64,000 nucleotides of DNA from Sodiomyces alkalinus F11 (Eukaryota > Ascomycota > Sordariomycetes > Glomerellales > Plectosphaerellaceae), in NCBI RefSeq assembly GCF_003711515.1, contig NW_021167097.1, positions 124,001 through 188,000 on the forward strand. Reading direction: 5' to 3'. A program made the translations under genes and the position numbers. Shown piece by piece: positions 55,901 to 64,000 of this stretch. Position 1 is the stretch's first letter. Every line of letters starts with the position of its first letter. Under the pieces are notes generated by a model, which saw only the letters and a list, made by a program, of their open reading frames with translations, searched no databases and was not told where the DNA came from.

Positions 55901-58364
55901 TAGTATTAAGATAACGATATACCCTTCTTTTTACTAAATTAACTAAACCGCTGGCGCGCAGTATGCCTAAGGCGCGGGAATTTCGACTTTAACTACTTCT
56001 TTCTACCCCCTCTATACACTAATCATATTAAGATATACTCGGAAGTTCTCGAATTTTTATTATAGAAGTGCTTTTATTAATCCGTCCGCTAGTATTAAAT
56101 TCGTAGTAAGATATACGACTCTGAATAATCCTTTTACGTTCTCCTGCCTTACTTAAAAGCGCTATATATCTTTATAGCGAAGCCTAGTCTTAATCCTAAA
56201 GCTATTATCGACTATTAGACGTATCGTTTACGTGTTATTATAGTGGATATCCTAAGGAGATTCTGGATTAAAGCGTATTTCGATAAAAAGGCGCTTTAAA
56301 CCTATTATTTCTTTCGCCACTTACTCTAAAACGAGTAGCTCTGCTTCGGTTATAGACGTTATTACCGTTACTTACCTTATTACTTTCTATATAACTAATC
56401 CACTAAATAGGCTAATAAGATAACCCTATAAAGATCTTCGTGTATTTAAATCGTTTATAAAAAAGGCGTCGCTTACGATAACTATCGCCTATAAACTAAT
56501 ACTTAATCTGTACTAAATCGAGAGGTCCCTTATTATAAATAAATAGCGGATAGCTTAGTCTACCGCTTTATAGTGCTTAGGAGAGGGGTTTCTAAGAAAG
56601 CGGGAGAGAATAGAGGCGGCGAATACTATATTAGGACGTATTATAACTACTATATAAAGCACTAATACGACCTTTTCTTAATAAGATTTAATCTTTTAAG
56701 CGGTAGCTTTATTTTCTCTTTTCCGGTATTCTATAACAGGAATAGGGATTACTAGGTAGGTATTTAGAGCGTTTAATTTAAACCTAACTACGATCTTTTC
56801 GATATATAAGTCGTGGGAGAGGAAAACCATACGTTTAGGGCGATCTCGAGTAATCTTAATATCTAAAAACTAATCGGCTTCCCTTTTTCCCGATACCTCG
56901 AACCTTATTTCAATCCCTTTAATAATCCTAAGGCCGTTTATAGCACTATCTCTATAAAATAACACGAGAATATCGTCTATAAAGAAGATAACGAATACGT
57001 CTTAATCCTTAGTATAGAATAGGCACGGTTCTTCCTTACTAGCCTCTATCCCTAAGTCTATTAGGGTGGCCGCGAAGGTCTAGAACTATAGTCTAGGCGA
57101 GTCGCGTAGTCTATATAGTGTTTTATCGAGCTCTAAGCACTTATTAGGCTGCTTAAATCTATCGGGAAGTTCGTATATAATAGGCGTTTCTATTTCACTC
57201 CTTTAGGCGTTAATAAAGACGTTAACGATATTAAGTTACTTAATCTCTAGATTAAACTAAATAGCTAGGGCTATAATAATACGAAAAGATCATATAGCGA
57301 GCGTTATTATATAGGTTCCCTTAATTATTAAGCTCGAATATATAAGCGTGCCTTATATCGTTTAAGATATCTATCTTAGTCGAACTTATAGATAAAAACC
57401 CACTTTAACGGCAAAGGCTTTAACTTCGCCTCTAAGCGCTTAATTTCTCTCTATACACGCTTCTTAATTAGCTTATTTACATCCTTCTACATGGCTTTCT
57501 TAAACTATTCACGTATCGGGTAGTTAGTAAGCTTCCGCTAATACCTTAGTATAGCCTTTAGGTAGTCGCGATAAACCCTACCGTTAATTAAGGGCTCTAA
57601 TAACGTTATAGCCTCTTTTTTAGTATTCGAATAGGTATTTATTTTAGTATCGGCTACTCCGAGGATTATTAAATTAAAGGTTAGAAGCCCTTCTAGCCTA
57701 TCGTAGCGCTCTTCTTATTAATTAGATAAGAAAAAGGCATAAGTTAAAGGTATATCTGGCTTTACTTACTATATAACGCCGTAGCGCGTACCGTCTATAG
57801 TTAGAGCGCTTATAATAGCGTTAAACTCGCGGCCGTATATTAGAAGATCGGAAATCTTATCGCCGCGGACCTCTTTTATTACTAGCTTTTAAAGCTTAGT
57901 TTCTGCCTAAATAAGCGTAAACTTCTATCTAACTACTATAAAGAAGTTCCGAATAGTAGTAGGTCCTTTAATCTCGGCTACCTTTTACTAATATACGCGT
58001 CTAATAAGGGTATTCTACTCCGTATACTATATAGCTAGTTTAGTGTTAGCTCGACGAGCGTCTTATAGATACTTTTCGTATACTCGTCTTACCTTTTCCT
58101 TCGTGTAAATACTACTTGAGCGAAGCTACTCTTAAGTTCTTTTATTACATGGCGTAACGTAAAGTATCTATTTTATTTTTTCTTATTATAGCCGGGATAT
58201 CTCTTAATAGCTTCTTCGATAGCCTATTAATAAGCAGAGGTCTCCATGGTGGTTTTAAGCAGAACGTAGGAGGGCTCCGTAATACTACAGAAGCATATAA
58301 AAATACATATAGATAATTGATTAGCAGGAAGTTACTGGTTACTGCTACTATCCGGGCTTATAAC

Positions 58365-58560
58365 TATTAAATTAACGGGAGCGTGCTTGCAGGGAGCGTT
58401 AATTCAGGAAATGTATGATTGTATTATGTATAAAAGAGAAAGGAAAAGGGGGCGGGTGTACGTGTCCTAAATACATCTGCCACCTTCCAAGCGAGGATAG
58501 TGGGACACCTCTAACCAATAGGAGAGCACCATACTATAGCTCACGTGATATAATGTGACA
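58365..58560 (-). repeat. 5' LTR (right copy)
   Basis: 196 bp, ends TGTGACA and is followed at once by the ATTCG duplication; the primer-binding site abuts its inner edge. Confidence 0.92.
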
Positions 58561-59888
<1,328 letters not shown>

Positions 59889-60298
59889 GATACATATTGC
59901 CGGCATCAGGGTCGAATAAGCTGTTGCTGATGGGTACCGGGGGATTTCTCTTTTCCTACAGGTCTAGACTTTGATTCCGTTGGAGAATATGGAGGTGCCA
60001 GTGGCTTTGCGCGCATGCCTACCTAGACCATCCTCGGCCATCAATACCCGGGCCGGCGGGCCAAGCTATCGACAAAGTCTGGTAGCGTTTGGCATGCCGA
60101 TGGATTCCACCGGGATACCCAAGTGTCTTGTTTGAAACATTCTAATTCGAGTGGCTATTGTGCCATGTTCAGGTGGTGTCCGTCCTGTTCTCGAGATAGC
60201 GAGGTGTGATCGTATGTGTATAAGGTATTGTACATAATGTAAAGATCACGAACATTATCACATCGTATGCCTGGCATCTTTCCTCCCACGTCTCTATC
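59889..60298. other. Intergenic between convergent genes
   Basis: 3' ends of the glutaredoxin and AIM18-like genes; no other feature. Confidence 0.6.
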
Positions 60299-61528
60299 TT
60301 ACACCACCTGTGTCGCGACGGTTCCAATCGGCCGCTCCACAAACTCCATCACCCCGTCAATAATGTTTTTCCTCGCCTCTTCTGAAGCGACCTTTTTTCC
60401 CGCCAAGTAGTTGAGCCATAATAGTCTCGACACCCGCTCATCGTCTACCCGGCCGAGGAGCTGTCTTCCCTTGCCGGAGCCGTCCTCATACAGCACCTCC
60501 AATCCGCCCTTGGCGTCCCTGCAAAGAATCATCTCCTTCTTCTTGGGGACCTTTCCACGGTTGAACATGGCGCGGAACGCGCGCATGGCCTCGCCAAAGG
60601 AGTCGTCCCCAAAGGCGTTCTTGCCGGCGGTGGACCTCGCCTGGATGGCCCGGACGAAGCCGTCACGGAGATGGTGGAAATCGGTGTCGCGGACGGGGAC
60701 GATACGGATGGCGCTCCGGCAACGGAGGTCGTGCAGGAGCTCGGTCCACGTCGCCTCGCCTTCGGCCGGGTCGAGGAGGGATGCGCGCAGGGCATCGCGC
60801 TCGGAGGGAACGAGGGTCGTGGCTATGGGGTTCACCTTGGACACGAGGTGGCGCTGGAGGGCGGCGATGTCGGCGGTCGCGACGTAGAAGCCCACCACGT
60901 AGACGTTGATGTGCAGGAACGAGACGGAGCGCAGCCCTAGCCCGACGAGGGTGTACTCGACGCCGGAGGCGTCGTGGAGGGTCGATGCCACGGGGGAGAG
61001 GCTGCCGCCTGTCTTGGCTGAGGCCGACACCGCTTCGGCGGGCTCAGAAGACGGAGGAGCCTGGAGTTCGAGAAGGCGAGGGAATTCGGGCACGGTCGAG
61101 TTGCCGGTGGGGACGAGCTCCTGGCCGTCCTCGCCGTGGATGACCATCTTGCGCTTGGTGCCCGCTTCGGTGACGAAAGGGCCGGTGCCGCCGGCGGAGT
61201 CGAGCTGCGCGACACCCCGCGGCGGCTCCTCGCCGGCTTCGCTTTGACTCCGTTTTTGCTTCTGTTTCTTCTGGAGCGAGATGGCGGTCCAGAGCTTGGA
61301 TCCGGTGTAGATAATGCCGATGAAACCGGCTATGGCGCCTGCCGCGAGGAAGTACGTCCGGTCGCGGTCATACTCGCTTCGGGCACGGGAGAGCCGGTTG
61401 ATGTTGTATCGTTCCAGAGGGCGGGACGACGACTGGCGAGGGCTTAGGAAGGTTCGGTGGGGTACCTTCACGCCGCGAGATGCCTGGGACCCTCGGTGGA
61501 GGGAGCGAATGGGTGCTGTTCGCAACAT
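60299..61528 (-). CDS. aim18: AIM18-like mitochondrial protein with chalcone-isomerase-like domain
   Basis: Single exon, 409 residues from the ATG at 61528. Arg/Ser-rich N-terminus (MLRTAPIRSLHRGSQASRG) fits a mitochondrial targeting peptide; one membrane helix follows at about 63-80 (YFLAAGAIAGFIGIIYTGSK). After a low-complexity Gln/Lys stretch, the chalcone-isomerase-like fold spans about 185-409: GVEYTLVGLGLRSVSFLHIN, VYVVGFYVA, DFHHLRDGFVRAI and LLWLNYLAGKKVASEEARKN. Yeast Aim18 and its paralog Aim46 are inner-membrane proteins of this fold that bind haem and are not flavonoid enzymes. An in-frame ATG at 61624 would add 32 residues, also basic, so the true start is not certain. Confidence 0.92.
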   Translation of the reverse strand: MLRTAPIRSLHRGSQASRGVKVPHRTFLSPRQSSSRPLERYNINRLSRARSEYDRDRTYFLAAGAIAGFIGIIYTGSKLWTAISLQKKQKQKRSQSEAGEEPPRGVAQLDSAGGTGPFVTEAGTKRKMVIHGEDGQELVPTGNSTVPEFPRLLELQAPPSSEPAEAVSASAKTGGSLSPVASTLHDASGVEYTLVGLGLRSVSFLHINVYVVGFYVATADIAALQRHLVSKVNPIATTLVPSERDALRASLLDPAEGEATWTELLHDLRCRSAIRIVPVRDTDFHHLRDGFVRAIQARSTAGKNAFGDDSFGEAMRAFRAMFNRGKVPKKKEMILCRDAKGGLEVLYEDGSGKGRQLLGRVDDERVSRLLWLNYLAGKKVASEEARKNIIDGVMEFVERPIGTVATQVV

Positions 61529-63260
61529 TTTGGTGGAATTATGAGAAAGAAATCTTCTCAACTTTGCACAGCGGTAGGTGCGAGGACGGGGGAGGTCCTT
61601 TCGTAGGAATAATATGCCGGCCAAACGAACTAGGCTTGGACTAGACAGTGGGACCCGAAGTGCATCGGCGCACCAAGGGTCTGGCGAACAGTGTCGGGCC
61701 GCTGAAGCTGAGTGGACAACCTGGATGTTTCGCCTCCAAGTGGATGATACCCAGTCGCCGAGCCAAGTGGTCCCTCAGATGGGCACAAAACCAATTGTTG
61801 ATTCCTATTTCCAAAGTACTCGAAAGAAGCACAACACGCGGGACTAGGGACTATGTGATGGGTCGATTCAGAGATTCCGCTGAATCCCAGTTCTTTTGCC
61901 AGAGCGACGTCACCGATCACATGATGTGGGATTCTATAAGCCAATCAAACGCGATTACTTTTAAGAGAGACTCCACGGAACCATTCCAACATTTCCAAGT
62001 TGGCATCTGATTCTTTGCCGACAGCGTTTGTTTCTTATATTCGAAAAAAAACAAAGGAAGAGGGAAAAAGTAGTACACGTGTAAAAGCGAGGTCGGTAAT
62101 AATTCTGCAAGTATTCATCCTTACCGACATGTACTTTGTACGGTGAACCATCATGTGTCACGTCGGGCCGGTGCCATTTCGACGGGAAAGGCACGGGAAG
62201 CATAAGTTTACTTCGTATAAGGTAAGTTTAAGGAACGGAGAGTCCGGCTGAGGTTGTGAGCCCCTGACTTGTATCACCTGCGCTTATTATTTCTTTCCTA
62301 CCTGATTTCTTCACAAAAGAGATCCCGAGACTCTAAAGGTACCTAAGGATCGCATGGACCAGACCCGTATCAACATGTAATAATTGTAGAATTGGCCACT
62401 TACTCCTATAGACATGCTCCCTCGTAATCGTACTCTTAAAAACGCCCTTGCATTCCATCAGTTCTCTAGCATTACGCATATATTGTGCTGGAGGACCTTT
62501 ACGGGCCTTGTATTCGTAATGTGCAAGAGTAAGCTGCAAGAGCAACCTCTTACTAATTATATCCTCCTGCCTGGGGAATGGGGGAATGAGTGACACACTG
62601 GTACGAAACAAGTGGGAGGAAGCGACCCCCAGGTACTTCCTTGGTTTAAGGAACTCATACGATTAATTGCGGTACGTATCCGTACACAAGTATCATCTGA
62701 CGCAGCCTCCGCGAGCGCTTTGTTCTTCCAAGGTTCCCTTTCTTCCACCACACTCGCACTCGTAGGACACCCGCCCAACTTCCTCCACACACCAAGCCAC
62801 GATACGCCGTTCTCCTGTTCCTCCCCCTCCCCTTCCTGGGCTTCTCTTGCGATCCCGAGAGCCAGGCACCCCCTTCACCTGTTCTGATTTCCCTTTCTTT
62901 TTTGTGCTTTTTTACTTTTTTATCTTTTGAACCGGAACGCTGAGTATTTATTACTTCCTCTTTCTTCCAGAGTCCAGTCGGCGGCTGCCTCCCGCCACAC
63001 CGACCCAGCAGGCCAAGAGAGAGAGAGAGAGAAAGGCAGAGAGAAAGAGAGAAAGAAATAGACAGAGAGCTTATCGCATACCAAGCCGACACCCGCCGTC
63101 CCCTCCACTCGACTTTTGGACGGAACTCCCACGCCTTTTCTCCATTCCATCGGTCGGTCGGTCGGGTGATTTTTTTCGACTCCCTCCCTACGGCCCTGTT
63201 CTCGACGATCATTTTTCGATCATTTCTTCTCGCCGCCGTCGTTCGTTGTCTTCTCTCGCC
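61529..63260. other. Divergent promoter region, AIM18-like and grrA
   Basis: Contains an AAGGTACCTAAGG unit (62336-62348) and a long leader before grrA with a purine GA-repeat tract (63015-63060). No gene is supported; the minus-strand frame at 62655-63212 is low complexity. Confidence 0.5.
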
Positions 63261-64000
63261 ATGAGGCCTTCCGCTCCCTCAATCCACGTCATGGCCACCG
63301 ACTCCGCTACCAACGGCGGAACCACGCCGCCCGCAATCCCGCCCGAGGATTCCCGGTCATCCTCATCGACAAACTCCCCCATTCAGGCCGACAACGAGGA
63401 ATCCGACTTTTTCCACGGAGGCAACGACTCCCAGTCGTCGCTCGGTGTCCCCAACATTGAAGACATGCAGGTTTCCGATGGCGCTGAAAACAACGACGAG
63501 GATTGCCTTCCTGGTGTCGCCAAGTTGCCCAACGAAATCCTTATCAGCATCTTCGCCAAGCTCAACAGCACCTCTGACCTCTTCCGCTGCATGCTCGTCA
63601 GTAAACGATGGGCTAAGAACGCCGTCGATCTCCTCTGGCACCGTCCCGCTTGCAACAACTGGCAGAACTATTCGTCCATCTGCCGGACTCTCCAGCTCGA
63701 CACGCCCTTCTTCGCCTACCGCGATTTCATCAAACGCCTCAACCTCGCCGCCAGTGGTTTAGCTGATAAAATTAGTGACGGCAGCGTCATCCCTCTCGCC
63801 GTCTGCACCCGCGTCGAGCGCCTAACTCTCACCAACTGCCGTCAACTTACCGACCAGGGCTTGGTCCCCCTGGTCACCGATAGCTCGTTCCTGCTGGCCT
63901 TGGACGTGTCTGGGGACGAGCACATCACCGACGCATCGATCCGTGCTGTGGCGAGATACTGCAAGAAGCTACAGGGCTTGAACATCTCGGGCTGCAGACA
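63261..64000 (+). CDS. grrA: GrrA-type F-box/LRR protein, 5' part only
   Basis: Substrate-recognition subunit of an SCF ubiquitin ligase, orthologous in type to yeast Grr1 and Aspergillus GrrA. 246 residues are present and the frame is still open at the window end; full-length proteins are several hundred residues longer. Order: a Ser/Asn/Asp-rich N-terminal segment (1-90), the F-box (about 93-135: VAKLPNEILISIFAKL, LVSKRWAKNAVDLLWHRP), a connecting helix region (SICRTLQLDTPFFAYRDFIK), then leucine-rich repeats of the amino-Cys type (RVERLTLTNCRQLTDQGL, LLALDVSGDEHITDASIRAV, LQGLNISGCR). The ATG at 63261 (context CTCGCCATGA) is used; a second in-frame Met at residue 11 is possible. No intron is seen in the part present. 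Confidence 0.95.
   Translation, partial: MRPSAPSIHVMATDSATNGGTTPPAIPPEDSRSSSSTNSPIQADNEESDFFHGGNDSQSSLGVPNIEDMQVSDGAENNDEDCLPGVAKLPNEILISIFAKLNSTSDLFRCMLVSKRWAKNAVDLLWHRPACNNWQNYSSICRTLQLDTPFFAYRDFIKRLNLAASGLADKISDGSVIPLAVCTRVERLTLTNCRQLTDQGLVPLVTDSSFLLALDVSGDEHITDASIRAVARYCKKLQGLNISGCR

Larger units (their letters stand above)
54284..58560 (-). mobile_element. RIP-degraded Ty1/copia-type LTR retrotransposon
   Basis: 4277 bp bounded by 196-bp direct repeats (54284-54479 and 58365-58560) of equal length, differing almost only by transitions. The right copy ends CA and the left begins TG. An exact 5-bp duplication, ATTCG, flanks the element at 54279-54283 and 58561-58565. Coding orientation is minus. 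Inside the right (5') LTR, GGGCTTATAAC (58354-58364) abuts the LTR and matches the anticodon-arm part of initiator tRNA-Met apart from a C to T change, the half-tRNA priming site used by copia elements. Minus-strand translation gives stop-broken copia reverse transcriptase (about 57600-56830; FFIDDILV near 56960-57000) and RNase H (about 56700-56200, with a TEAEL motif). Only about 750 bp remain for gag, protease and integrase. Pervasive TpA and stop codons point to RIP; it cannot be active. Confidence 0.93.

Overview
The window reads as nuclear DNA of a filamentous ascomycete (Pezizomycotina, most likely a Sordariomycete). The coding exons are GC-rich and broken by many short introns (mostly 50-135 nt) with GT(A/G)xGT donors and CTAAC/CTGAC-type branch sites. 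The gene set is typical of such fungi: a secreted CBM1-GH6 cellobiohydrolase, a C2H2 plus Zn2Cys6 regulator, a GrrA-type F-box protein and a UBL-BAG membrane protein. A 4.3 kb retrotransposon reduced to AT-rich, stop-filled sequence is what repeat-induced point mutation (RIP) leaves behind. The species cannot be named from this sequence. Two runs of N (27433-27492 and 39112-39196) show that this is a draft scaffold.

Layout. 0.6-2.3 kb: ammonium transporter (-). 6.2-16.4 kb: a metabolic neighbourhood with an SDR dehydrogenase (-), a cytochrome P450 (+), a zinc alcohol dehydrogenase (+) and a dual-DNA-binding-domain regulator (-). 17.9-26.4 kb: BAR-domain protein (-), phospholipase-D-like protein (+), ThuA-like protein (-) and Ytp1-like membrane protein (-). 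27.8-33.5 kb: an Alb1-like ribosome-biogenesis candidate (+), an unrecognised small spliced gene (+), a secreted M14 carboxypeptidase (+) and a second SDR (+) whose single intron sits exactly where the first SDR has its intron. 35.0-38.2 kb: a stand-alone caspase-like protein (+) and the GH6 cellobiohydrolase (-). 40.8-52.4 kb: AP-2 mu (+), a repeat-rich hypothetical protein (-), an intron-containing tRNA-Leu(AAG) (+), a DHCR24/Diminuto-like FAD oxidoreductase with a reading-frame break (+), ribosomal protein uL13 (-) and a UBL-BAG protein (-). 53.4-58.9 kb: an AT-rich block holding a complete-ended copia retrotransposon. 59.3-64.0 kb: glutaredoxin (+), AIM18-like protein (-) and the 5' part of grrA (+), which runs off the window.

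How they fit together. The SDR, P450, alcohol dehydrogenase and regulator are all the right kinds for a small pathway oxidising an aromatic or aliphatic substrate, but there is no polyketide, peptide or terpene synthase, so this is a catabolic or tailoring group at most. The cellobiohydrolase and the carboxypeptidase are secreted nutrient-acquisition enzymes; the ammonium transporter has tandem GATA sites upstream. uL13, AP-2 mu, glutaredoxin and grrA are housekeeping.

The least expected structures are: the copia element (196-bp LTRs, ATTCG target duplication, primer site abutting the LTR), whose gag-integrase part is largely missing and which carries an antisense, intron-bearing coding remnant between RNase H and its 3' LTR; the caspase-like gene beside a perfect 20-bp palindrome; and the frame break in the DHCR24-like gene.
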